DNA of 64,000 nt from Adineta steineri. Taxonomy: Eukaryota > Rotifera > Eurotatoria > Adinetida > Adinetidae. The stretch spans positions 1,689,944 to 1,753,943 of the forward strand of contig CAJNOI010000002.1 in NCBI GenBank assembly GCA_905250115.1, in the 5' to 3' direction. A model generated the notes under the pieces. It was not told the DNA's origin. It searched no databases and saw only the letters and a program-made list of their open reading frames with translations. Shown here in pieces: positions 40,480 to 53,488 of this stretch. Within the stretch, counting starts at the first letter, position 1. The number at the start of each line of letters is the position of its first letter. Position numbers and translations under genes: made by a program.

Positions 40480-40526
40480 GGGTAGGTATGGATTTGAGTG
40501 CTAGCTGAATACAGTATCCACACCCT
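40480..40526. repeat. G/T-rich block, copy 2 (inverted orientation)
   Basis: GAATACAGTATCCACACCC is the reverse complement of GGGTGTGGATACTGTATTC in the block at 41950. Confidence 0.75.
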
Positions 40527-40728
40527 TGATCTATTCGTTTTAATAATAGATTAACTGATCTTTTAGTTCTATCATCGTGTGTATCGTAATCATATTATAT
40601 CAGTCAGTATGATGACATGCATATATGTTTAGATACGTTTGTTTGTCTGAAAAGAAGTGAATGAACAAAACGTATTCGTCGATAATATCCGATATTATAT
40701 AGAAAGACAAAGAGCGCATGATACATAC

Positions 40729-41000
40729 TATAGCTATAAAAGGTAAGACATTTTAATAAACTGCATATTTTTTTTCTAGTTAAAAGTCATTATGGAAAAT
40801 CAAGAAAAATCAATAATAAAACAAATTCAAGCAGAATTTAGTACGTCGCGACGCATCACAAAAGATACATGCAACTATGTATCTTAATTCGAAACTAGTT
40901 TCAGAAGAATAGAACACGGTCGATACTTTTTACCATTTATTTTAGAATTGATCTATTGATTCATTTACAACATTAGTCACAATACTAATGATCACGTATT
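40729..41000 (+). pseudogene. Degraded copy of the small two-TM protein gene
   Basis: A TATA-like CTATAAAAG is followed by a short intron (GTAAGA..TTCTAG, 40743-40779) and an ATG at 40792. The reading frame (MENQEKSIIKQIQ...) aligns with the first exon of the gene at 41160. A donor-like GTATCT sits where that gene has its intron-1 donor. The acceptor TTTATTTTAG is conserved, but the following exon meets stops at once. No C-terminal membrane exon was found. Confidence 0.5.
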
Positions 41001-41047
41001 TAATGGCTTAGATTTTCTCACTAAAGGTTGTTTCAGTCATGGTCATT

Positions 41048-41116
41048 GAGGGTGGGTGTGGTGGGCGTGGGTGCAGATATTGTATTTACTTAACACTCAG
41101 AACCAGACCCACATCC
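41048..41116. repeat. G/T-rich block, copy 3
   Basis: GAGGGTGGGTGTGG followed by TGTATTTACTTAACACTCAG and AACCAGACCCACATCC. It directly precedes the intact-looking small membrane-protein gene. The same order is seen at 41950. Confidence 0.75.
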
Positions 41117-41159
41117 ATTTTCGAGCCGCATTATTCGACCTGGAGCGTTTTTTATCTGT

Positions 41160-41631
41160 ATGGGAAACAAAACAATATTAAAAAGATTAGAAGTTGAACT
41201 TGGCGGATTCAAACGAGTGCAACAAGGTACACGCAGTTTTGTAAATGAATTTGAAACTCGTTTAAGAAGACTAGAACACGAACGATATTTTTTTCTATTT
41301 ATTTTAGAGTCGAAACTTACTTGATGTTGCCGCTGGATTGAACCTACAGCAACACGAAAATGGCGTGGAAGTTGATCCACACCAGCAACTACATACAACA
41401 AGTAGGTGAAAGAACATCAATCTTTTTTTTATAATTATCTATTTTAATAATTTAGGATTTATTAACTTGCCCTCAAATTTAATTACAACTGTTATGATGT
41501 TTTCTATTATGATGATACTTGTATCGTTTTTCGAAGTTAAGTTGAAAACAATAATATATGGTCTTACTACATTGTGGATAATTATTATAATATGGCTCAT
41601 ATTTACTAGCTATTTAAAAAAATTGAATTAA
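41160..41631 (+). CDS. Small predicted membrane protein with two C-terminal TM segments
   Basis: A three-exon model, 41160-41240, 41308-41401 and 41456-41631, joins in phase to 116 residues, with introns of 67 and 54 bp typical of this genome. Exon 1 is a charged amphipathic helix (ILKRLEVELGGFKRVQQ). Exon 2 is polar (NLLDVAAGLNLQQHENG). Exon 3 has two hydrophobic segments (VMMFSIMMILVSFF and LWIIIIIWLIF) separated by a short basic loop, ending KKLN. There is no signal peptide, so a membrane hairpin at the C-terminus is likely. I recognise no family. Related but degraded copies lie on both sides. A transposon-carried or host multigene origin are both possible. Confidence 0.5.
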
Positions 41632-41949
41632 AATAATTAAGTAAGGCATGAGAATTATATTAAAATTAAAATAAATTGTTTTATTAAAAGGAATTAGATG
41701 ATGGAAAAGATTATTCCAAAATCTTCAACTACAACAAATACAATTATGAATGATCATTAAAATATGATTGTACAACAACAACAAAAGAAATACTTTATTT
41801 AAATATATTAAAAAATTTTTGACGTTCTACAATCATATATATGTGTAGTTCTATTTTTTGTTTCTAATTGAATAGGAATAATGTAATTTTACATATATCT
41901 TAATAAATTTTTGTGAATTAAACAAATGCCATAGTTGTTAAGTAGATTT

Positions 41950-42006
41950 GAGGGTGGGTGTGGATACTGTATTCACTTAATACTCAGAACCAGACTCACA
42001 TCCATT
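41950..42006. repeat. G/T-rich block, copy 4
   Basis: GAGGGTGGGTGTGGATACTG, then TTCACTTAATACTCAGAACC. It begins a second direct copy of the small membrane-protein unit, about 900 bp downstream of copy 3. Confidence 0.78.
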
Positions 42007-42047
42007 TTCAGACCGCATTATTCGACCTGGATCGTTTTTTGTCTGTA

Positions 42048-42510
42048 TGGTAAACAAAACAACATTAAAAAAATTAGAAGACGAACTTGGTAGATTCAAA
42101 CGAATACAACAAGATACACGCAATTTTCTAAGTGAACTTGGGCCTAGTTTAAGAAGACTAGAACACGAACGACACTTTTTTTCTATTTATTTTAGAGTCA
42201 AAATCTACATAATATAGTAAATGCTCAATTGAATGAATAACAACAGCATACAACAAGTAAGTGAAAGAATATCAATCCTTTTTTTTATATTTATCTATTT
42301 CAATAATTTAGAAATTATTAAAATATGTCAAATGCTGTTCATTTTTACAATTAGTATGAAAACAATTGCACTGACTATGGCACTCGCATGGTATTGGGAA
42401 TTATAATTTAAAACTATTACGATGATAACTATTATTTGGACTGTCATTTTATTGATCTTTTTTTCTTTCAACAAATGGAGTTGGATGATGAAGTTATTCA
42501 CAGCTTAATA
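42048..42510 (+). pseudogene. Second degraded copy of the small two-TM protein gene
   Basis: The first exon (MVNKTTLKKLEDELGRFK...) aligns closely with that at 41160. The intron-1 donor GT has become CT, and the next exon is open only briefly. The intron-2 donor GTAAGT and acceptor AATTTAG are conserved. The last exon no longer keeps the long hydrophobic frame. The unit 41950-42300 is thus a direct repeat of 41048-41460, with visible decay. Confidence 0.6.
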
Positions 42511-45172
42511 TTGACAATTCTTCTTGTCTAAATTTTTTGTAAGACAAAAGTTTATCAAATTCGTATATCTCTTATTATCCAAATAAATGTTTCTCTATAT
42601 ACACATAAACCATTCTTATTTTCGATTGTCTTATGAACACCTTTTTTTATTAAGATTTCTCATTGAATTTTATCACATCAATTCGTCTAGAGGTCGTTTG
42701 TTGTCGTTAGTGAATCATCAGAAATTCATTTTTAAATTTGAATAAAATCTATAAATTGACATATTTATATTTTTGATTAAAAATTTAAAAGATTTTGTTG
42801 TTAAATTTAAATTATGTTACTAAAATATTATATAAAATAAACTAAAGTTAGTTCTATTAGCTTATAAAACTCAAAACATATTTCACATCTATTTTTAAAT
42901 GTAATTTAATATTTAATATAATTGATTTCCAGATATTTATCTATATGTAAGACGCGACATATGATTAATAGTTTTTCTTAATTTTATTTCCAAAAGAATT
43001 TTTTATATTTTATTAGAATCATTTCATTGCATTTCTTTTAGAATAATAGTTACGGAAGTTTTAACAACATTTTCAAGGTCAATCGAAGTCGATATATGAT
43101 TTGAGTATTATTTTATACTATAAAGATTAAGTCTAGTGATACATTACTTATCGACATCGTCAGTATTCAATAGAATATTAATTAATAAATTGACGTATGT
43201 AAATGAATGTCATATCTTTAATTGATATATATATATTTGTGGTTTCATATAACATTATGAAAGCTATAGAGAGAAATAGTGACACTTCAATGTATTTTCA
43301 AGTTTTGATATATTTGAGATAATTAATTAAATCTAAATAATTATTAGTTTTTTTCTATGAATTATTAAATTTCCATTGTATATCATATATATATAAAAGA
43401 AAAGCTACCGATAAGTATTATGAGACATCCGAATATAGTTTACATTTCATCATGAGTAAGATTTTATTTATAGTAATGAATTTTTAAAAATACGACACTT
43501 ATGAAGAATAAAATGATCTTCTTGCTTTGTTTCGTTGTAAAATATGAAATTTAACAATAATATATTCAATAGTTGAGAAGTTTGTCTAGGATATATAGGA
43601 TAATGTAACATCTTTCATTTACTAGTTTAACTATCACGGAAAAAAAAATTTGTTATATAATAATATAATCTTTTTGATGAATAAAGCCGATTTTTTTTCT
43701 CTCTGCAGTAAACTTAGCACTGGTAGTTGTCAGATTCTTTCCTGTCAGTTCATAGATATTAAATATTCTTTAAAAGAAAATTTTGATTCTTTTGATGCAC
43801 ACCATTCAACTAGAAACTGTCATTCTCTGTAGTGAATAATTCATATTTGACAGATACACAATTATGTTTTTTTTAATGTTATTAAATAATTTTAAAAAGA
43901 AAATACTGGGAACAAAAAACAAAACTTCTCATGTGAGTAATTTGTAAATGAATGAACATTTAGATATCGTAAAATTTTAATGAATAAAAGACAAACGTAG
44001 AATATTTTGAAATGAAATCTATGATAAAATATCGATGTAGTAGAATTAGTTTCTTGAAAAAAATCTCTACTTACATAATCAGAATCATTCAACAGGCAAA
44101 ATATTAATACCTTGAAAATCTAATTCAGCTTTTATTAAAAAAATATTTTTTTTTTATTAATAGATTGATGTTACATTAGAATTTTTGCATTAGCTAGTGT
44201 CATAGGTAAACAAACAACTCTCAATAATTATGATATGCGCAAAAAAAATCTTATTTTTAAATTTATTTGTCAATTTTTTTTCTTCTTTTGATTATATGAA
44301 TAAATATTTTCATCATGGCTTTTTTTCCATCAAACAGGGAATTGGGCAGTGTATTATATTGTTCTCGAGTTTTTTTCTTCTCTTTCTTCTTCAACTTCTT
44401 CTTTTTCTCTATATATTTCATTCGACCGTATTGAATCAGCAGGTTGTAAATTGTAAAGTAGGGCGGCCTCCTGTATTGTGACAACACTCAAATGAGTGTG
44501 TGTGAAAAAATGAGACAGAAGAGAAAAAAAAAGAAAAAAAAAAGTTTCGTATTTCAACTTTGTTGTTTTTCTCTCGTTCTGCTCACATGCCAACCACGGC
44601 TGTCGGTATGCACGTTCTACCTCATCTCAATGTTCTGTCGATTAACTTTAAAATCTCAATGATCGTTTGTGTGCATATCTCGTTTTCATTCTGTCTTTCG
44701 TCTTTTGTTTTTAATCAGAATATATATCCTTAATACATCTTTAAAATACCAACACTCATACGCATATACCACATTAAAATAAGTGTTACTCTTCTCATAT
44801 ATTTTATATACTTGACGATGACATCAAAGAATAGAATACATATGAAGTTTATGCTTACATTCTACATACTCTACAGTCAGGTGACATGTAAATCAAAAGA
44901 AGAAAAGAAATTTTATTTCGTTATAATTCCAAGTATAGTTCACTCTTTTACTTGATTGAAAAAGTAAAATATAAATATAAATGATACGAATCAGAAATTT
45001 ATAGTTCAACTTTATTCTTTTTTTTTCTTTTTTCGATACTCTCCTTTTTTTTCTAATCATCAATGTGATTGTTTGCTCAGGTTGCTATTTGTTTCTTCGT
45101 TGATAAGTATGTATGTTTATGTTTCAGATGTAGGTATTGTATAGAAAATAAATTTTCATATGTATTTATATA
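42511..45172. other. Long intergenic region
   Basis: About 2.7 kb of AT-rich sequence without a supported gene; short open frames here are not coding-like. Its right end should contain the promoter of the ankyrin gene, with a possible 5'-UTR acceptor (GTTTCAG, near 45127). Confidence 0.5.
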
Positions 45173-47899
45173 ATGGCGATAAAACGTAAAGATTTTCAAA
45201 AGACATCATCAATTATACTCGAATTTTTACTTAAACTACCTGATGAAGAAACAAGTTCACGTTTACGTGATACACTATTACATGGTCTTCATTTCCTTCA
45301 ACAATATTATTTAATATTACAAAAACGTGATAAAGAACAAAAACCATTACAATGGACTATAGAACGTGGTTTAAGTCCATTAACACCCTTCCGTGAAGCA
45401 CCCGATAAATTTGAATGGCCGTGGATAGATGTTGAATCAAATAAAGTTAAACAAACAATACCAAAACATTCATTAAATAATTTTGTTAATTTATCACCAA
45501 TTATTGTTGCTGTACGTGAAGGTGATCTGCGTTATGTTAAAGAATTATTAAATTCTGAACCTGAGTTAATTGATCGTGTTGATTCATTTGGACGTGATTT
45601 ATTAACTTATGCAGTACAATATCAACAAATCAATATTCTACGTTATTTATTACTTGAATGTAACCCATCAGCAAATATTAATATTCAAGCTAATGATGGT
45701 TCAACATGTTTACATCGTGCATGTTATGGTGATGATACACAACAATGTAATATTGACATCGTACGACTTTTATTAGAAAATAATGCTGATGTTACTAAAC
45801 AAGATGTACATTTACGGTCACCATTACATTGGGCAGTTTTAGCTGAAAATACAGATTGTTTAAAGATATTAATTGAATACAATGCTGATATACATTTAAG
45901 AGATGCTGATGGTATGACTTCAGCTATGTGGGCATGTCATCTTGATCGTTATGAACATTTTCAAGTTCGATTTTGTTTTTTTTCTCTATTAAAGATTTTT
46001 CTTTAAATAAATATCTTTATTTAGGAATTATCACGATGTATGAATAATACTATCGAAAAAGATGACGATGGTCGTACATGGATTCATCATAGTGTACGTA
46101 AAACTGAACCATTACGATGTTTAAAATCATTATTATCATCTGAGACAATGCAATTACGTGATAGTGACGGGCGAACATGTTTACATGTTGCTGCTGAACA
46201 AGGTTCAGTTCCTGCTTGTCGACTTATTTTTGAAATGAGTGAACAACTTAATGATTCGTCTCGTATACATGATGGTGATAAATATCGTCAAACAGCACTT
46301 CATTTAGCAACTAAAAATGGTCATGCACGTGTATTAAAAGAATTATTAGATCATGGTGCTGATCCACATCTTAAAGGTATAAAAATTATATTTTTCTTAT
46401 ATTCATTTATCCTATTTATATATGTAGATATTCATGGTATATCAGCATTTGATTATGCACAAAATCGTGGCCTCTATTTTTGTCGAAGTGTTTTTGAAGT
46501 TTATCTACGTGATAAATATCCTAATAATTTTGATAGTCAATCATTGACAACACGTAATTTTAGTAGTAATAGTCACATGAAAACAAATGAACTTGATGTA
46601 GCACCAACACCACCAGTTAATGGACACGCTAAATTTATTCGACATAATAATCGTCGTTCTCTCACAGAAGCATTACCACAACCACCTCGTTCATCACCTA
46701 CTCTATCAACTGAACCATCTTATCGTACAACAAATCATCCGAATAATTCAAACATCGTATCTAATCGACCTGATGAAAATGATGATGAAGATAATATTGA
46801 AATGAATCGGCAACGTTTTCGACCACCATCATCAGTAGCAAGTAGTTCCGCTATGGCTCCTCCTATTAAACCTCGAAAAAGTTCGACTACACCAAATAGT
46901 TCATTTATTAATACATCAAAATCACAACGAAAGCATGATCGTCGTCATCATGTTGTTATTACATCTGCTCATTCAGATGGTGATGAACCAAATGGTTTTG
47001 AAGACTATGCTGGACATAGCGATTTTGAAGATGACGATGGTCGACCGACATCACCAAGATTCTCTAGGCCTAGTTCTCGTCTTTCATCACGTATTGGTGA
47101 TGATCGATTATTACAACAACAACAACAACACCAACAGCAACCAAATGTTAATAGTCATCGACCACATAAACAAGCTAAACATACCAGTCGACATTCAATA
47201 TATGATGACTATCGTTTTCTTGAAGAACAACAACAGCAACAACAACAACAACAACATCAACCATTATCCTCTGCAAGATCAAAACAACGAAATCGTTCAG
47301 CAAATAATAAAGAATTTCCATATCCATCATCGAGTCGTCTTGGATCAGGAGGTAGTGGCAATCAATCAGCAACTAATCGACTTAAATCTGGTTCGAAATC
47401 AAGTTCAAATGAATCCATTCCTACACTTGATTTAACAGTTGCTGGCCAAAAACTTTTCCGAACAAAACAACAAGCTGATACATATCTTTCCAATCCATCC
47501 TTACCACCAAATAATATGCGACCACCAAGTGGTCGTCTTAAGCCGATTAGTAGTGCAAAATCAACGTCATCTTATACCGATGAATTATCTTCCATATCAC
47601 CAAAAACTTTAGAAGATGTTACTAATAATATGAAGCAAACATCAATATTACCATCAAAAACTCATCTTTATAAAAAGAAACTTGCACCACTAAACAATAG
47701 TAATGATATGATGAATAAAAAGAATTCACATCGTTCATCAATTGAACAACAATCATATATTATCGATGATGTACCTTCAGACAGGTCAGAAGAAACAAGT
47801 GGTGGAACGAGTACAGGAGGAGGAGGAAGTGGTGGAGGAACAGGAGGACGAGATATCAGATCATCAAGCGGCAGTGACAAACGCTCAAAACATTACTGA
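45173..47899 (+). CDS. Ankyrin-repeat protein with long disordered tail
   Basis: Three exons (breaks at 45963/46025 and 46376/46428) encode about 860 residues. A helical N-terminal segment (EFLLKLPDEETSSRLRDTL) precedes roughly seven ankyrin repeats. Clear units are NDGSTCLHRACYGDD, LRSPLHWAVLAENTDCLKIL, DGMTSAMWACHLDRYEHF, DGRTCLHVAAEQGSVPACRL and RQTALHLATKNGHARVLKEL. The remaining ~500 residues are Ser/Pro/Gln-rich and disordered, with two Gln runs and a Gly-rich end. Ankyrin repeats bind partner proteins; architecture vaguely recalls ANKRD55 or inversin, but I cannot assign an orthologue. The second intron is 51 nt, in frame and without stops. The exon 1 donor is GTTCGA. RASGEF1-like follows 283 bp downstream. 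Confidence 0.85.
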
Positions 47900-48182
47900 C
47901 ACATATATATTTTCTTTTTGTTTGCTTTTCATCAATACACAATAACGAAACCGTCCAATCTTTTTTTTTATTAACATAATGTCTCTTTTTGTATATGTAT
48001 TTTTTATATAACAGAAAAAAAAACAATAATACGTGAATCAAATGAGTGTTTTTCATTTTTTTTTCTCTTTTTTCTTTGTATGAACTTTGTTTTTTATCTA
48101 AAGAAATGAGCAACAACATAAATTTCCAACAAAATAAAATCTTATCTCTTTCTTTTTTTCTGTTTTTTTCTCATAGTTTATC
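47900..48182 (+). promoter_or_regulatory. Short intergenic gap with acceptor before the RASGEF1-like gene
   Basis: This 283-bp gap ends with a long pyrimidine tract and TTCTCATAG at 48176, six bases before the next ATG. The arrangement matches the gaps before MED19 and BUD13 and suggests a two-gene trans-spliced unit. Confidence 0.4.
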
Positions 48183-51100
48183 ATGAATGGTGGTCTATAT
48201 AGTTATGACCCGTCTATTGAATACTATACTGAGAATGCTCCCGTATATCGCAATAACTACTCATCTACATTTACACAACATACAACAAATAATTATCTAC
48301 GTCATTCTTATTCACCATGTACCACCCATGAAGATATTCATTTACAAAATAAAAAACAAGCAGATACAGTCAATCAACGACATGTAAATTTGATCAATCT
48401 TCAACAACAACAACGACGACGACAATCATATTTTGACAAACATAATATTTATAATGATATTTCACCATCAACAGCATACTATGATCGTATTCATGCACAA
48501 ACTCGTTCGAATACTACTATATATCCACAGCCGAAACCATCTGCTTCTTCACTAAAAATTAAACAATCAAAAGAAACATTACCTTTAACAATAAATCTTC
48601 AAATAGAACCAAATTCCATCATCGTATCAACAAATAATTCATTTCAACCCATCGTAAAACATCAGGTAGATAAGATAAGATAACATCTATCGATAGAAAA
48701 ATTCTGTTTTTTCCTTTCATAGCCTTCAATGCATAAACCAATTGCTGATCATACTGCTTCTCTAGTGAAACCATTAAGTGATAATAATGATCCACCACTT
48801 GATTATCCTAATTATACAATGGATACACTTATTCAACGATTAGTGCCTAGTGATATTTATAAACCAAAGGTTTGTAAATAATTCCTATAAAGTCTTATTC
48901 AATGAAATATTACTTTTTTTTTCAAGGATTCATTTATTTATCCACTGCTTATGTGTTCAAGAATACATATGCGACCGAGTTTATTATTAAATAAATTAGC
49001 TCATTTAACAATAAATTCAATAACAAATTTAACTTATGTATGTAGAAAATATTTCTCTTCATTTTCTTGTAATTTGAATTTTCTCCTGTAGGATCGAGGT
49101 GTTCGAACAATGAAAAATTTTCTTTCTATTTTATCACAATGGACTCAAACATTTCCATATGATTTTCGTAATACAGAAATGATGTCACAATTCGAAGAAC
49201 TTTTACGAAAAATAAATTCATATACATCAACTCTTCAAAATAATACGAAGCATATTGATGAAAAACTTCGTTCAAAAGTAAATCTAACATAAAAACTTCA
49301 AAACTAATGTGTTTTTTTTTCTTTCAAAGTTAAAAGCATTAGCAAAATATGAAGAATATATTCGACAATTAGATAAAAAAGCAGCACATTGTCCTACACA
49401 AACGGGATTATATGTAAAGATTTTTTCTTATATAAAATTTAAACTTTTTTTCTTTTGTAAGACTGATATAATCAATGAATGTCCAACATCGATATTATTA
49501 GCTCAACAATTAGCTCATATTGAACTGGTATTTATTTATTCTAATAAAATATTGTCGTGTTTTGTTTTATTTTATTTTTTATTCATAGGATAGATTAAAA
49601 CCAATTGGTGCTGAAGAATTAATACAATATTTTATTGCGAAATCAGCTTCAGAAGAAGCACGAGCACATCCCAGTAGAACTCATCATAATCAAACAACAA
49701 CAACATCAACCAATACGAAATCTTTAGATATTATTCATGATAGAAAATTAACAACTACTTTTGAAACTTATATACAATGGTCTAATCGCTTGACGTTTTT
49801 TGTTACAACAGAAATTGTTAAACATACACAAAAACGTTTAAGAATACAACTTATTAATTATTTTATTGATGTTGCTCATGAATGTTTACGTTTACATAAT
49901 TTTAATTCAATGTTTGGAATAATCGGTAAAAAAATATTTTTGTTATTCACAATGAAATATTATATTTTTAATTTAAAGAAGTTTAATGAGTACATTGCCA
50001 TTCATGATTATCATGATTCGACTACGAATAATGGAAGTTTTGCAGGCGATATTGTGATTATTAAGTAGATATAAGAAAAAGCTTAGACTTTTAATACTCA
50101 AATCACGAAAGATCTAGTACATAGATAATTTATATATTAACTCTGCATGAAAGCAAGCTTTAAAAGCACGACGGATGTTCTATGTCTAGTTTTTTAAATG
50201 AACTATAAACTTTTTAACCTAAAAAAAAAATCATTTTACGAGAAACATATTTTTATCAAGAAAAATATGACTGTATCAATTTAATTGATAAAATATACCC
50301 TATCATTTTAGGCAAAATCAAGAGAAATATTCATTGATGAAGAAAGTATAATTTTTCTTATGTTTTTGCTTAAGTATCCCATAGCATATGTCATATGTCA
50401 TAATAACCTTATTAAAGTTTTATGAATATCTAACCATTAATCAACAGAATATAATATTTGTAACTCTCAAAGGTATCATATATTTTTCAAGTCATCTATT
50501 TATATTTCTAATTATGAATGTTAACCAATAGTATAAAAAGTCATATATATATATATACCCTGTGAATTGTATAATATTTGTTTGTAATTAATTACAATAA
50601 CAATATCATTTAAAAATATTCAATAAAAATTTCTTTTAAATCTAAAATTAATTTTCCTTTTCAAAATTTTAGGTGGTTTAAATATGCAGCCAGTCAAACG
50701 ATTAAGAAAAACGGTAAATATAGACTATTTAAAAAACAAAAATATATATTCTATTATTATTCTCAATTGAAATATATTTAGTGGGAAAAAATTCCACGAG
50801 ATAGATTTGAAGAACTTGAACAATATATAAATGCAACGAAAAATTTTACTCATTATCGTCGTGCACTTGAAACAGCTATGGATGAAGCGAAAAGACATGA
50901 ATGGAAAATAGATAATATAGTTATACCATTTACTAGTCTTATTTTACAAGATGTTTATTATATAAAAACACATAGTAAAGATTATACATCCGAAGGTGGT
51001 ATTAATTTACAGGTATATCTACATAGAAAATAACATAAAAGAAATAGTTCTATCTGTTTTCTTATTTTTTTTTTATAGAAATTTTATTCGATGGCAAAAT

Positions 51101-51662
51101 TTATTTTAGAAGAATTTATGCAATGTAAACAGAGTAATGTAGGTCCTATTGAAATCTTTTTTATGAAGTAATTTATTTTATATATCGAAAGAAAAAACTA
51201 TTATCTATTTATATAAACAAAAAATATTTGATCTATATAAGAGACATTGTTCCAGATTTTCTATGATGTATTCTTTATTAGATAAGATTAATAATAGAAA
51301 AAATCAGTTGAAATCACATTGAACATTCCATATTAATAATGATAAATAACTTTAGAAGTTTTATTAAAATGAAATATCTTTATTTTAGTGTTCATTTAAA
51401 CGAGATGATGCGATTATTAATTATATAGTAACAACTCCAACATTTAGTGAAGACGGTATGATAAATATTTGAATATGTATATGTATACATCTATTGAATT
51501 TCAGCTTTGATGCTTGCTTCATTTGAATGTGAACCAGCCATAACATCAAATGAAAAAGAGAAATTAAGTCTACTTCAGTAAGAAATAATGAAATTATGTT
51601 GTATGTTATTGATTTTTTTTTCATTTAGAAAATCAGTCAATACATCATCGTCAAAATTTTAA
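48183..51662 (+). CDS. RASGEF1-like Ras/Rap guanine nucleotide exchange factor
   Basis: About a dozen exons join to roughly 650 residues. It would activate a Ras-family GTPase (RASGEF1 members act on Rap2) by catalysing GDP release in the cytosol. The first 160 residues are polar and disordered. The REM domain follows: TMDTLIQRLVPSDIY, then SQWTQTFPYDFRN. The CDC25 catalytic domain contains LLAQQLAHIEL, the helix VTTEIVKHTQKRLR, YFIDVAHECLRLHNFNSMFG, GGLNMQPVKRLRKTW and VIPFTSLILQDVYYI. It ends with FSEDALMLASFECEP, as in RASGEF1. A 747-bp intron (49926-50672) splits the domain; others are about 50-80 bp, apart from one of roughly 220 bp near 51170-51388. Which RASGEF1 paralogue it matches cannot be told. 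Confidence 0.9.
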
Positions 51663-53488
51663 TTTTCGTTGATTTTTTGTTTTTTATTATAAATCAGATG
51701 TTTTTTCTTTTTTCAACTTTTTCTATATTTGCAATATTTTCTTGTCTCAATATTGTTTGAAGAAAAAAAAGAATGAATTTCTTTTTCTTCCATGTTTTTT
51801 ATTTATCAATTTTCTTTTCATATATGTAATCAAAGACAAAGCATACAACGTCATTTTTTCTTCTTTTTTTGATGGATATTGATATTTATTTCTTATGTAT
51901 ATTGTGAATTTGCTCAAATAACAACACAAATTCTTTTTTTTTGCTGTTAAAATACATGTGCACTTTAGAAATTATAAGCCTTTTTCGTCGTTTTCTTTTT
52001 CTTCGTTCGTCTTCTTTTTGGTTGTTATTGCTCGAATAGTTGGCAAACTGTGTTATTCGTTTTTTTTAAGCAGGCTAGTATTACTTATGTGTACACCAAA
52101 AGTGAATTTGCTATTCCACCTTCGTGTTTTTTTTCTTTTGTAAGCGCTGTAGACTCTATGTCTCTATTGAATAAATGCATTCGAATCAAAGAGCCATAGA
52201 GAGACGATTATTATTCTGTCTTGTTCATTCTTTTTAAATACATGTCAATGTATGTATTATACATTTGTCGCATTAAATTAAATGTTTAGGAACAATCATA
52301 TGGTGGCCTTTTCATGTGTAAAGTATTGTTGACGAAAATGATGACGACCTATTGTGTCGAAAGAACGAGAACAAACCACCTCTTTTTCTTTCGCCATACA
52401 AATATACATTAGAATAAAAATAATCGTTTTGAACCACATCGGTAAAATGAAAAAGAGAGAGAGAGACAGGGACAGAGAGAGAGCGAGAGAGAAAAGTCGT
52501 CAACAATAATTTATATATATATATATATAAGAAGGATCAGATATATGTATATATATTTTTTCATACTCTACTACTGTAAAATAGTAGAGAATACCTGCTG
52601 TGATCGACAACAAATGAAAGGTGCATATTTTTAAGACTGTATGTTATGATGATTGTTGATGGTAATATAGTATATACAACGTCATCAACGAAGTAGGAGC
52701 AAATGTAAAATACATTTCAATATGCTTCCTCACCTTTATTAAACGTTGACGGTTTTACCCGCTGTGCTTTACTCTCTTATTTCATTTGTACTCTTTCATT
52801 TTCTTCTAACAGTAACATACAATTTTTTTGCAATTTCATGTGTCTACATAATAATTTTAACAGCTACAGTAGGATATATTATATATATATAAGCATTATC
52901 ATAGTTATATTCTTGCTGTTAAACTTATAAAATAGTTGTGATAGTTTTACATGATATCTTTTTTTCCTACTCAAATAATTGGTCGAGTTGTCTCTTTGGT
53001 ATTCAATCTCTATGACTGTTCGTTATAATCTCATAAAGCTTGAATACCGGAGGATGACTCAATCAAAATTATGAGCATCATATTGCTAAATAATGAGATT
53101 ATTATCATTTTATTAATCTCTTTCGTTAATTTGTTTTTATTCCTCTTTCTCAATGAATGATTTTAACAATATATAAATATGATTTTATGTTTTTTTTTTG
53201 CATTTTTCTTTGTCTGTTATATACACGTAAACGAACAAAACAAACATGTAGATGGTAATGTAATATGAGACGAATTCTAGACACATGCAAAAGGAGAAAA
53301 GATTTGCCTTTTAGATTAATATATATATATATTTTTTTTCTAATGTTTTTCTGTACTTCCACTTCTTTATTAATTTTCTTTCGCACATGATGATGATGCC
53401 TTTTGATTTAGGGAATGATTAAAGCAAAAGATTTTTTTAAACATCGGATTTGTTGATTATGATAATGACGGTAATACTTGGTTTTTGC
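51663..53488. other. Intergenic region between convergent genes
   Basis: About 1.8 kb holding the two 3' UTRs, TA-repeat runs (for example 52511-52529) and a GA-rich run near 52455-52490. No supported gene. Confidence 0.5.

Larger units (their letters stand above)
39519..40741. other. Intergenic region with repeat blocks and a coding-like remnant
   Basis: After the D-LDH 3' UTR this holds two G/T-rich repeat blocks (39975-40044 and 40480-40526). An Asn-rich open stretch at about 40060-40430 (frame ending KLHMF) lies between them. It has no recognised domain and no clear start, so I treat it as a possible exon remnant only. Confidence 0.4.

Noticed and set aside
44230..44600. Overlapping open frames on both strands near 44.2-44.6 kb
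   Set aside because: Low-complexity T- and A-rich sequence gives chance open frames with no splice structure or recognisable composition.
47175..47372. Minus-strand open frame rich in Val and Leu
   Set aside because: It is the complement of the CAA/CAG and Ser codons of the ankyrin gene tail and has no start context or splice partners.
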